Shown: piece after piece, positions 12,721 through 20,900 of the stretch | Layout: each line of letters starts with the position of its first letter | Numbering within the stretch: the first letter of the stretch is position 1 | Origin: Bacteroidales bacterium UBA1064 | GTDB taxonomy: Bacteria > Bacteroidota > Bacteroidia > Bacteroidales > Tenuifilaceae | NCBI GenBank assembly: GCA_002316235.1 | Contig: DCDD01000186.1 | Coordinates: 1 to 27,971 of the forward strand | DNA: 27,971 bases | Reading direction: 5' to 3' | Translations under genes and position numbers: made by a program | Notes under the pieces: model-generated | What the model was told of the DNA's origin: nothing | The model's input: the letters and a program-made list of their open reading frames with translations, nothing else | Database searches by the model: none

Positions 12721-15321
12721 TTGAAATTCAGGGTAACAACGCTTTTTATTGTTTTATATAGCTCATTAGGGTTTGCTAGGCAGGCCATACCTTTTTCGCC
12801 CAATTTTGTATTGCAGGTGCCACTTCAGGATACGGTGCCCGCTACCGATACAATTAAACCTGCAGCTGGCAAAAGCGTGCTGGAAGACCCTGTGATAAGT
12901 AATGCTGAGGATTCTATTACTTACTCTATTGACGGGCAAACGGCCTACCTCTATGGCAACGCTGTGGTAACCTACCAAAATCTGGAGCTAAAGGCAAAGT
13001 ACATCGAGTTTAACATGGCAACCAAGCAGGTTTACGCCTGCGGTTTGCCCGATAGCACGGGGAAAGTGGTTGGTCGTCCGGTGTTTAAAGAGGGTGGCCA
13101 AACCTACGAGATGGATGAAATACACTATAACTTCGATACTAAGCGGGCTAAGATTACTGGCGTGGTTACCGAGCAGTCTGGTGGTTTCATGCACAGCAAG
13201 GTAACCAAGATGCTTGAAGACCAGGTAGTAAACCTGCAGGATGGTAAGTACACCACCTGTGATTTGGATCATCCACATTTTTACATAGCCATAACCAAGG
13301 GAAAGATGATTCCCGATAAAAAAATTATTGCCGGGCCTGCATACCTGGTTATCGAGGATGTACCGCTACCAATTGGCATTCCCTTTGGGTTCTTTCCCAA
13401 CACCCGAAAACGGCAAGCAGGGGTAATTCTCCCAGAGTATGGCGAGGAAAATATCAGGGGAATTTTCCTGAGGGGTGGGGGTGTTTACTTTGGCATGGGC
13501 GACTACATGGACGAGAAGCTTACGGGCGATTACTACTCAAAGGGCTCATGGGGGTTACGCAGCCAAACCACCTACAAGGTTCGCTACCGGTTTTCCGGCA
13601 CTATAAGCCTAGAAGCATCATCATATGTAACCAGTGAACGTGGCTTGCCGGACTATAGTAAGGATAACACCTACTGGATAAGGTGGAACCATACACAGGA
13701 TGCTAAGGCAAACCCCAACTCCACCTTTCAGGCCAACGTCAACTTTGGCTCATCCAACCATAACCGGTACAATGCCCGAAACATAAATAATGCCCTGGCA
13801 AACACTTTCAACTCCAGCATTTCGTACTCAAGAATATGGCCGGGTTCACCCTTCAGCATGTCGGCTTCGCTTAACCATTCGCAAAATAACATAGACAAGT
13901 CTGTTGATCTAGGTTTTCCGAAAGTTTCGCTCAACATGAGCCGTATTTACCCATTCAAGCGTAAATTGAGCGTTGGGAAACCCTCGTGGTACGAAAAGAT
14001 TGGGTTGAGCCTTAACACAAACCTTGAAAACAGGGTGCAGGTGAAGGAGGATAACCTGTTTAAAAGCTCGGTGGTTGACAGCATGCAAAACGGCGTGAGG
14101 CACGATATACCTATTTCAACCTCATTTAACCTGCTAAAGTTTATAACCATTAGCCCAAGTGCTAGCTACAACGAGTTCTGGTACTTGCAAACAATCAACA
14201 AGCACTGGGATCCCGATTCACAGGTAGTTGTGGTTGATACCATAAAAGGCTTCAAGCGGGGATACCAGTACAGCACCGCCGTGTCCATGAGTACAAAGAT
14301 TTATGGGACATTCCAGTTCGGAAAGAAATCAAAGGTGCAGGCAATCAGGCATGTGATTACACCCGGTATTTCGCTGAGCTACCGTCCCGACTTTGCCAAG
14401 GAGAGTTTTGGATTCTACAAGTCTGTTCAGGTGGATTCAACCGGAAGGATGGCACAGTACTCCATTTTTGAAAGGGGAATTTACGGTGGGCCGGGAGGTG
14501 GAAAATCGGGGGTCGTGAACTTTTCTTTAGGTAACATGGTCGAAATGAAGGTGCTCTCGCCAAAGGATACTGCTAACCCGGTTAAAAAGGTAAAAATTCT
14601 GGAAGGGTTCAGCATCAATACCTCCTATAACATGCTGGCCGACTCTCTGAACTGGTCGGATATCTCCGTTAGCGGCCGCACCAATCTTTTCAACAACATC
14701 AACATTAACTTTTCCGGTGCATTTAGTCCCTATGCAATTGATGCTAAGGGAAGCAGGTACAACAGGTTTGAACTTGATAGGAGCGGCAAGCTGGCGCGTT
14801 TTACCAGGGGCAGCGTTGGGCTAGACTTTGCGTTGAATAGCAGCAAGGGTAGCGCCTCTTCAGGTGGGGATCAGTCCAGGTCGCAGGGAATGGGTGGAAG
14901 CAATCCCCCCTTAGGAACCGCACCCGATGGTTCGTCGTTTGGTGAGTCTCTGGGCACACAGTACGGCATGGATTATGTCGATTTTAGCGTTCCATGGAAC
15001 CTCAGGGTAAGCTACAACCTGAGCTACTCCAAACCTGCCTATGTATCCTCCTTAGTTCAGACCCTGACCTTTTCGGGCGATATCAACCTGACTCCAAAAT
15101 GGAAAATTGCCTTTAGCTCCGGGTTCGATTTGAAGAGCCGGCAGCTTACAACCACGTCCCTCAATTTCTACAGAGACCTGCACTGCTGGGAGATGCGGCT
15201 GACCGTTATACCTATTGGATACTACAAAAGCTTCAGCTTTCAGATAAACGTTCGCTCCTCCATACTTCAGGATTTAAAGCTTACCAAGCGCGACCACTAC
15301 CTCGATAACCTGGGCGAATAA
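12721..15321 (+). CDS. lptD: LPS-assembly outer-membrane protein LptD-like
   Basis: Predicted outer-membrane translocon inserting lipopolysaccharide into the outer leaflet. The protein has 866 aa. It begins with a signal peptide (about 1-20), followed by an LptA/OstA-like N-terminal region (about 55-190; SITYSIDGQTAYLYGNAVVT, QTYEMDEIHYNFDTKRAKI, DGKYTTCDLDHPHFYI) and a large beta-barrel with many alternating aromatic strands to the C-terminus. PLPIGIPFGFFPNTRKRQAG (about 216-235) is characteristic of Bacteroidota LptD. A Gly/Ser-rich insertion occurs at about 707-745. The start is TTG: the frame is open upstream only from 12670 and contains no ATG, and TTG gives a proper signal peptide (KFRVTTLFIVLYSSLGFA). 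LptE and other Lpt components are not encoded here. Confidence 0.92.
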   Translation: MKFRVTTLFIVLYSSLGFARQAIPFSPNFVLQVPLQDTVPATDTIKPAAGKSVLEDPVISNAEDSITYSIDGQTAYLYGNAVVTYQNLELKAKYIEFNMATKQVYACGLPDSTGKVVGRPVFKEGGQTYEMDEIHYNFDTKRAKITGVVTEQSGGFMHSKVTKMLEDQVVNLQDGKYTTCDLDHPHFYIAITKGKMIPDKKIIAGPAYLVIEDVPLPIGIPFGFFPNTRKRQAGVILPEYGEENIRGIFLRGGGVYFGMGDYMDEKLTGDYYSKGSWGLRSQTTYKVRYRFSGTISLEASSYVTSERGLPDYSKDNTYWIRWNHTQDAKANPNSTFQANVNFGSSNHNRYNARNINNALANTFNSSISYSRIWPGSPFSMSASLNHSQNNIDKSVDLGFPKVSLNMSRIYPFKRKLSVGKPSWYEKIGLSLNTNLENRVQVKEDNLFKSSVVDSMQNGVRHDIPISTSFNLLKFITISPSASYNEFWYLQTINKHWDPDSQVVVVDTIKGFKRGYQYSTAVSMSTKIYGTFQFGKKSKVQAIRHVITPGISLSYRPDFAKESFGFYKSVQVDSTGRMAQYSIFERGIYGGPGGGKSGVVNFSLGNMVEMKVLSPKDTANPVKKVKILEGFSINTSYNMLADSLNWSDISVSGRTNLFNNININFSGAFSPYAIDAKGSRYNRFELDRSGKLARFTRGSVGLDFALNSSKGSASSGGDQSRSQGMGGSNPPLGTAPDGSSFGESLGTQYGMDYVDFSVPWNLRVSYNLSYSKPAYVSSLVQTLTFSGDINLTPKWKIAFSSGFDLKSRQLTTTSLNFYRDLHCWEMRLTVIPIGYYKSFSFQINVRSSILQDLKLTKRDHYLDNLGE

Positions 15322-15402
15322 CCGGGCTGATTTTCTTGATTGCTTACTAGCATGATAAATTTTTGTCGAAATCTATATTTATTACACTAAAATTTGTTAA
15401 TC

Positions 15403-15780
15403 ATGAAAAAAATTATCAACACAAATGATGCTCCTCGGGCAATTGGCCCATACAGCCAGGCTGTTGAGGCCAATGGGTTTCTTTTTGTGTCGGGGCAGGT
15501 TCCCGTGAATCCATCAACCGGTAAAATTGTAGAGGGAGGAATTGCTGAGCAAACCGAGCAGGTAGTTAAAAACATAGGAGCAATTCTGGCGAAGGCCGGC
15601 CTTACCTATGCCAACGTGGTGAAAACTACCTGCCTGCTTAGCGATATGGAGAATTTTGCCACCATGAACGAGGTATATGCTCGTTACTTTACAGCTGAAA
15701 TGCCGGCAAGGGCTGCCTTTGGGGTTGTTAAACTCCCGCTTGGAGCCTTGGTGGAGATTGAGTGCATAGCCATAAGGTAG
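15403..15780 (+). CDS. ridA: RidA/YjgF family reactive-intermediate deaminase
   Basis: Small cytosolic trimeric enzyme (125 aa) that hydrolyses reactive enamine/imine intermediates released by PLP enzymes. Diagnostic residues are Y17 (IGPYSQA), R103 (PARAAFGV) and E118/E120 (LVEIECIA), the arginine being the one that binds substrate carboxylate in active RidA. An upstream in-frame TTG at 15394 would add three residues; ATG at 15403 gives the usual MKKIINT start. The gene ends immediately before a strong bidirectional terminator. It follows lptD by about 80 bp and may be co-transcribed with it. Confidence 0.96.
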   Translation: MKKIINTNDAPRAIGPYSQAVEANGFLFVSGQVPVNPSTGKIVEGGIAEQTEQVVKNIGAILAKAGLTYANVVKTTCLLSDMENFATMNEVYARYFTAEMPARAAFGVVKLPLGALVEIECIAIR

Positions 15781-15811
15781 AAAAAAAAACCTGCCAACGG
15801 CAGGTTTTTTT
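15781..15811. terminator. Bidirectional intrinsic terminator between ridA and rplI
   Basis: A GC stem CCTGCC (15790-15795) / GGCAGG (15799-15804) with loop AAC is flanked by nine A on the left and seven T on the right. The A/T runs extend the stem to 13 bp. Read on either strand it is a stem followed by a T-run, so it can stop both the ridA transcript and the convergent rpsF-rpsR-rplI transcript. It is the best intrinsic terminator in the window. Confidence 0.95.
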
Positions 15812-15828
15812 ATGCTGGATGAGTAGTG

Positions 15829-16275
15829 CTATTCCGATACTACATCAAATTCGATGCTGACCTTCACCTCCTTATGCAGCTTTACCTCGGCGGTGTAGGA
15901 GCCAACCTCTTTAATTTGGTCGTCCTGAATGAAGATTAGCTTGCGGTCAATTTCAAATCCTTTCTCGGCAAGCGCCTCCGAAATCTGAATGGTGTTCACC
16001 GAACCAAAAATTTTACCGGTCGAGCTGGTTTTAGCTCCAATGGTAAGCTTCAGGCCGTTAAGCTTTTTAGCCAGCTCTTCGGCATCGGCTTTAATTTTTG
16101 CCTCCTTATGGGCTCGCTGCTTGGTGTTCTCGGCCAGCACTTTTTTGGCCGATTCTGTGGCAATGGTGGCAAAGCCTTTAGGAATAAGATAGTTTCGAGC
16201 GTAACCGTTTCGAACGTTTATAATATCGTTTTTACTTCCCAAACTGGGCATATCCTGTAATAGTATGATTTCCAT
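15829..16275 (-). CDS. rplI: 50S ribosomal protein bL9
   Basis: Ribosomal protein L9 (148 aa, normal length). The N-terminal rRNA-binding domain reads MEIILLQDMPSLGSK, with the conserved RNGYARNYLIPKGFA at 22-36. A Lys/Ala-rich connecting helix (about 40-75) and a C-terminal domain follow. It is the last gene of the rpsF-rpsR-rplI operon, 21 bp after rpsR, and ends before the bidirectional terminator. Its start codon is preceded by AGGAG, unusual for this lineage. Confidence 0.97.
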   Translation of the reverse strand: MEIILLQDMPSLGSKNDIINVRNGYARNYLIPKGFATIATESAKKVLAENTKQRAHKEAKIKADAEELAKKLNGLKLTIGAKTSSTGKIFGSVNTIQISEALAEKGFEIDRKLIFIQDDQIKEVGSYTAEVKLHKEVKVSIEFDVVSE

Positions 16276-16283
16276 TTGCTTAT

Positions 16284-16288
16284 CTCCT
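16284..16288 (-). promoter_or_regulatory. Shine-Dalgarno sequence of rplI
   Basis: On the minus strand AGGAG lies 8 nt before the rplI ATG, an optimal spacing. Most genes in this window have no such sequence. Confidence 0.7.
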
Positions 16289-16296
16289 ACCTTTAA

Positions 16297-16566
16297 TTAT
16301 TTCATCAAATCGGTTACAAATGGCAGTAGGGCTAAATGCCGGGCCCGCTTAATGGCAGTAGATACCTTTCGTTGGTACTTTTGCGAGGTTCCGGTTAACC
16401 GCCGGGGAAGAATTTTCCCCTGCTCGTTTAAAAATTTTTTTAGAAATTCCGGATCCTTGTAGTCAATATATTTAATCCTGTTTTTCTTGAAACGGCAGTA
16501 CTTCTTTTTCTTGACTTCTACAGTTGGGGGTGTGAGGTATCTTATTTCTGATTGATTCTGGCTCAT
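16297..16566 (-). CDS. rpsR: 30S ribosomal protein bS18
   Basis: Ribosomal protein S18 (89 aa). The core KKKYCRFKKNRIKYIDYKD, FLNEQGKILPRRLTGTS and KRARHLALLPFVTDLMK is highly conserved. It pairs with bS6 on the 30S platform. In Flavobacterium johnsoniae ribosomes, bS18, bS6 and bS21 are reported to mask the 16S anti-Shine-Dalgarno sequence. The start lies 3 nt after the rpsF stop, and a GGAGG sits at the end of the rpsF coding sequence, suggesting coupled translation with bS6. Confidence 0.98.
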   Translation of the reverse strand: MSQNQSEIRYLTPPTVEVKKKKYCRFKKNRIKYIDYKDPEFLKKFLNEQGKILPRRLTGTSQKYQRKVSTAIKRARHLALLPFVTDLMK

Positions 16567-16569
16567 GGC

Positions 16570-16932
16570 TTAATCCTCCATTGTTTTAGGTTCCACCTTT
16601 TCTACCTTGTTGCTGCGCTTTTTCTCGGCATACTCAACAGCATACTTATCGAGCTTAACGGTAAGGAAACGGATAATACGCTCGTCGCGACGGTACTGTG
16701 TCTCCAGCTTATCAATCAGCTCACCGGGTGCTTTAAACTCTAACAGGTGGTAAAATCCGGTTGTTTTTTTCTGAATGGGGTAGGCCAACTTTCTTAATCC
16801 CCAGCTCTCTTCATGGATAATTTCACCCCCATCTTGGGTGATGAAATCCTTGAATTTAGTGACCGTTTCCTTCATCTGGGCCTCAGACAAAACGGGAGTA
16901 GCAATGAAAACGGTTTCGTAATGGTTCACCAT
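16570..16932 (-). CDS. rpsF: 30S ribosomal protein bS6
   Basis: Ribosomal protein S6 (120 aa), first gene of the rpsF-rpsR-rplI operon. The fold is recognisable from NHYETVFIATPVLSE at the N-terminus, GLRKLAYPIQKKTTGFYHLLEF and RRDERIIRFLTVKLDKYAVEYA. A charged C-terminal tail of about 20 residues follows (EKKRSNKVEKVEPKTMED). There is no Shine-Dalgarno before its ATG, in contrast to the two downstream genes. A near-perfect promoter lies just upstream. Confidence 0.98.
   Translation of the reverse strand: MVNHYETVFIATPVLSEAQMKETVTKFKDFITQDGGEIIHEESWGLRKLAYPIQKKTTGFYHLLEFKAPGELIDKLETQYRRDERIIRFLTVKLDKYAVEYAEKKRSNKVEKVEPKTMED
16575..16579 (-). promoter_or_regulatory. Shine-Dalgarno sequence of rpsR
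   Basis: On the minus strand a full GGAGG lies 8 nt before the rpsR ATG, inside the last codons of rpsF (M-E-D-stop). It is the strongest Shine-Dalgarno match in the window. Confidence 0.75.
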
Positions 16933-16958
16933 AAAATATGATTTTAGTTAATAGGGTG

Positions 16959-16990
16959 CAAAATTATAGCTAATTTTTAAATCTTCCAAA
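16959..16990 (-). promoter_or_regulatory. Promoter of the rpsF-rpsR-rplI operon
   Basis: On the minus strand TTTG (16990-16987), a 20-nt spacer and TAATTTTG (16966-16959) match the Bacteroidota consensus TTTG-N19..21-TAnnTTTG exactly. Transcription should start about 20 nt before the rpsF ATG. Confidence 0.78.
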
Positions 16991-17081
16991 TACACAGAGG
17001 GTAGAATTCTCAAGAATAAATAGCATCGGCTTAAGGTGTTTGCGGTTTGCACCCTCATGTTCAGGGAAAACTTGTTGAAGC

Positions 17082-17777
17082 CTAAACCTGTTTATGGCGC
17101 AGTGGAGGTTGGACAATTAACCTTGTAGCTTCTTTTTTGCTGAGGGGAGGCAAGGGTGTGTGCGCTACAAATTGGAGAACCCATTCAGGGTTGACTTTGC
17201 TATAATTTCTAAGCACCCATCCTATGGCCTTACATATAAAAAATTCACTGCTAGGCAGCAAGGAATGAATTGTGGCGGCGAGAAGTACTTCGTCGGTTTG
17301 CTGCTTGTAGTTAAGCTGGAAGATTAGTGCCGAGCGTTTAAGCCAAAGGTTGTCCGAGGTAACCCATTTTTGAATGAACGGTTTCCGTTGTTCAGGAAAT
17401 GAGGCAAAGTACTCGCCCATGAGCCGTGAGGCAATGTAGTCAACCGTATCCCACCACGATTTGGTGGTTACCATGTTCTCGTATAGGCTTATATCGGCTA
17501 GCTCCAGTTGTTTATGGAATTTGTAGGCCATTTCTTGGGCAAAGTATTGAAATTCCCGTTGGGGTTTAAGCCAGAGCCTGTTGATGGTTGAGCCGAGTTC
17601 GTTTTTAGCAGGCAGGTGTTCCGGTGTAAACAATAGCTTTTGAATCTCTCGTCGGTCAGCCGACTGAATGCCGAAAAACTCAAACTGATTTCGCATGTAT
17701 TTTTTTTGTTGAAGCGCCACCGCTGGATTGCCCTTTTGTAGGAATTTTACTTCCAGCTGCTCTACGAGGTTGTCCAT
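17082..17777 (-). CDS. DNA alkylation repair enzyme (AlkD-like HEAT-repeat glycosylase)
   Basis: DNA glycosylase of the AlkD family (231 aa), built of HEAT-like helical repeats, which excises bulky or cationic alkylated bases without base flipping. Key residues known from Bacillus cereus AlkD occur at the same numbers: W109 and D113 in TKSWWDTVDYIA, R148 in LWLKRSALIFQ, and W187 in FFICKAIGWVLRNYSK. It is single-gene, on the minus strand, 149 bp upstream of rpsF and 136 bp after the phosphorylase gene. No strong promoter match was found. Family assignment is firm. Confidence 0.93.
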   Translation of the reverse strand: MDNLVEQLEVKFLQKGNPAVALQQKKYMRNQFEFFGIQSADRREIQKLLFTPEHLPAKNELGSTINRLWLKPQREFQYFAQEMAYKFHKQLELADISLYENMVTTKSWWDTVDYIASRLMGEYFASFPEQRKPFIQKWVTSDNLWLKRSALIFQLNYKQQTDEVLLAATIHSLLPSSEFFICKAIGWVLRNYSKVNPEWVLQFVAHTPLPPLSKKEATRLIVQPPLRHKQV

Positions 17778-17859
17778 TTGCTTGGTTGTAGTTTTTCGTA
17801 TTATATTTAAGCTACTGCTACAGGATTATTATCAAGGTTCGGCCCAATCAAAGCAAGGC

Positions 17860-17880
17860 TTATCCGCACAACGTGGATAA
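17860..17880. repeat. Pair of opposed DnaA-box-like sites
   Basis: TTATCCGCA (17860-17868) and, 3 bp on, CGTGGATAA (17872-17880, i.e. TTATCCACG on the minus strand) each differ by one base from TTATCCACA and face each other. The pair also forms a weak imperfect hairpin. It lies between alkD and the GT3-GT35 gene. Function is uncertain. Confidence 0.35.
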
Positions 17881-17913
17881 ACAAGTATGGGGTGCTGAAC
17901 TGCATGGTTTTTG

Positions 17914-20900
17914 CTATGCCCAGCGTACCAACGGGAAATCCATGCGATGGGGAAGCATGGGGTTTTTAGGATATATGCGTATTCCGCATTCAAAAGCACC
18001 CGGCTCTACAGGTATGAGGTTGAGCCTGTAGGTAACCCTGGAGCCTTCAACTGCTTGAACTTGAAATTCATGGACCCGTTTAACCTTTACTTCGCCTCCT
18101 TCAATTAGGTCGGCCAGCACCATCTCAACCCCGATTTCGTCGGGACCAAGGGAACCCATGTCCAGGATAACCTCGGCGGTGTACTCTTTACCCATGATAA
18201 TGGCCTCGCGCGAAACATCAAACTGTTTGACCTGAATGATTTCAATTTCATCCCAGTTACGGGTAATCCGTCGTTTCCATGACGAAATTTTTTTGGCTAC
18301 CTCAAAGTCGTTTTCTATAAGCTCGGAGGAACGGAAGTAGAGCTTATTGTAAAACCTGTTCTGGTAGTCGTTTATCATCCTAAGGGTGGTGAAGTTAGAT
18401 GCTACCTGGGTCATGGATTTACGGATGAATGAAATCCATTTATCCGGTATATCGTCGCTGTTACGTTGGTAGAATGCGGGAACAATTTCGTTTTCCAGAA
18501 TGGTGTATATCATTTCGGCATCAAGTTCATCCTGAAACTCGGATTCGGCGTAGGTGCTCTCCATGGGAAGTGCCCATCCGGCATTTTCGCGGTAACCTTC
18601 AACCCACCAGCCATCCAGGACACTGAAGTGAAGCACGCCGTTCATTACTGCTTTTTGGCCGCTGGTACCCGAAGCCTCCATTGGTCGGGTAGGGGTGTTG
18701 AGCCATACATCGGTACCTTGAATCATGTGCCTGGAGAGCTCCATGTCGTAGTTTTGCAGGAACAGAATTCGTCCAAGGAAGCGCGGTTGCTTGGCAATCT
18801 CAATGATGCTTTTTATGAGGTCTTGTCCTGCCTTATCGTTAGGGTGTGCTTTTCCGGCAAAGAGGAATTGAACAGGATGCTCGGGGTTATTCACCAGCTG
18901 GTCCAACCGGTCCAAATCTTTAAAAAGGAGGTTGGCGCGCTTGTAGGTTGCAAAACGGCGGGCAAACCCAATGGTGAGGATGCTATCGCTAAGTTTTTCC
19001 TGTATCTCAATTACCTGCCGTGGACTTTCGAAGCGTGTCATTTCGGGGTTACTCAACCTGTTGTTGATAAGTTTGATGAGCCTTTTCCTGAGGGTATTAC
19101 GAATTTCCCAAATTTTTGAATCTGGAATATTCTCCAACTCGTTCCAGGCAGGAGTTTTGTAACCATTGCTGTTAGTGGCTTGGCCGTTTTCCATAATTGA
19201 TTTCCACTCCCGTGCGGTCCATGTTGGGAAATGGACGCCATTGGTAACGTAGCTGATATGTAGCTCGTTGGGGAAGTAGCTTGGCCACATTCCGGCGAAC
19301 ATTTTTCGGCTCACCTCACCGTGAAGCCAGCTAACCCCATTTACCTCCTGGGCCAGGTTTGTTGCCAGAACGCTCATCGAAAATCTTTGTGTGGAATCAC
19401 CGGGTACCATACGACCCAGGTCCATGAACTGATCCCATGAAATCATCAGCCTGTCGGGGTAGTGGGACATGTATGTTCGCACAAGTTCTTCGGGGAAGGC
19501 ATCATGACCGGCCGGAACGGGTGTATGGGTGGTAAACAGGCTGGTAGCCCGTACAACCTCCATGGCTTCGGAGAATGAAAGTTTTTCATCGAGAATAAAC
19601 TTTCTAAGCCTTTCCAGTCCTGTAAATGCTGCATGACCCTCGTTAAGGTGGTAAATGTCGGCCTTTATTCCCAGTTCATTTAGCGCTCTGATTCCGCCAA
19701 TTCCCAGAATCATTTCCTGCATAAACCTGTTTTCCAGGTCGCCACCGTAAAGGTAGTGAGTAATTGTCCGGTCGTTTACGAGGTTCTCCTCGAAGTCGGT
19801 GTCCAACAGGTAAAGCTCTGTTCTACCCACATCAACCTTCCAGATTCGTGCCTGCACCTGCCTTCCAGGGAATGCCACGCTAACTGTAACCCATCTGCCA
19901 TCCTCGTCGCGAACTGGTAAGGCCAGCGATTGGGTGAAGTTTTGCTGGTCGTATACGGCTATTTGCTGGCCAGAGGTGGATAGCTGCTGGGTAAAGTAAC
20001 CGTAACGGTAAAGTAGGCCAACACCTACCATGTCAATATTCCTGTCGGAGGCTTCTTTGAGGTAGTCGCCGGCCAAGATGCCCAAACCACCCGAGTAGAG
20101 CTTCAGTGAGCTGTGGAGGCCAAACTCCATGCTGAAGTAGGCTATTTTAGGCCCTTTGCGCTGGTAGCGCTGCATCATGTAGGCGGTAAAATTCAGGTAT
20201 ATGGAGTGAAGCTTTTCCACAAATTCAGCATCGTGCTCCAGCTCCTGAAAACGCGGTAGGCTAATTCTCTCGAGGAATAGTATGGGGTTTTTCTCACATT
20301 TTATCCAGAGTTCCTTGTCGATGGATTCAAATAGTTTTTTGGAATCGGTATTCCACGACCACCAAAGGTTTCGTGAAAGCTCGTCAAGGGGTTTTAGCTT
20401 TTCAGGAAGGTTCTTCTGAACAATCAGGCGGGTCCAAGAGGGTTGGGTGGTTCGGAATTTGCGCTCAACTGTAGGCAGAATTTCCTGCCTTTCGAGCTCC
20501 ATGAACTGATGGGTTCGGCTACCAACCAGCGAAAGGGCTTTATCGTAAGCTTTATAGTAGTAGTCAATAAAGTTTTTCCAAAGGGCAATAGATGCAATTT
20601 CCTGCGCATTGTTCATCAGCTCGTTATAGCGCTCATGGGTGATCCGGGTGAAGGCATCAATGGTGGAGGCAATTTGGACAGTTACCTCCAGATCGTTTTC
20701 GTCGTTACGTTTGATGATGGTAATTGCGTCTTTAGGCTTTTTGTAGTTGTTTATCACCCAGTCGGCAAATCCTGCAAGTGAGGTGGTTATCGTTGGAACT
20801 TTGAAAGCTAAGCTTTCCATGGGGGTGTAGCCCCAAGGCTCGTAGTAGGAAGGGAAAACGGTGAAGTCCATGCCGATTAGCAGGTCGTAGTAGCTTTTGT

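Noticed and set aside
18466..19119. Plus-strand 217-codon ORF
   Set aside because: Lies wholly inside the phosphorylase half of the GT3-GT35 gene in antisense; composition has no domain signature and the opposite frame is clearly conserved.
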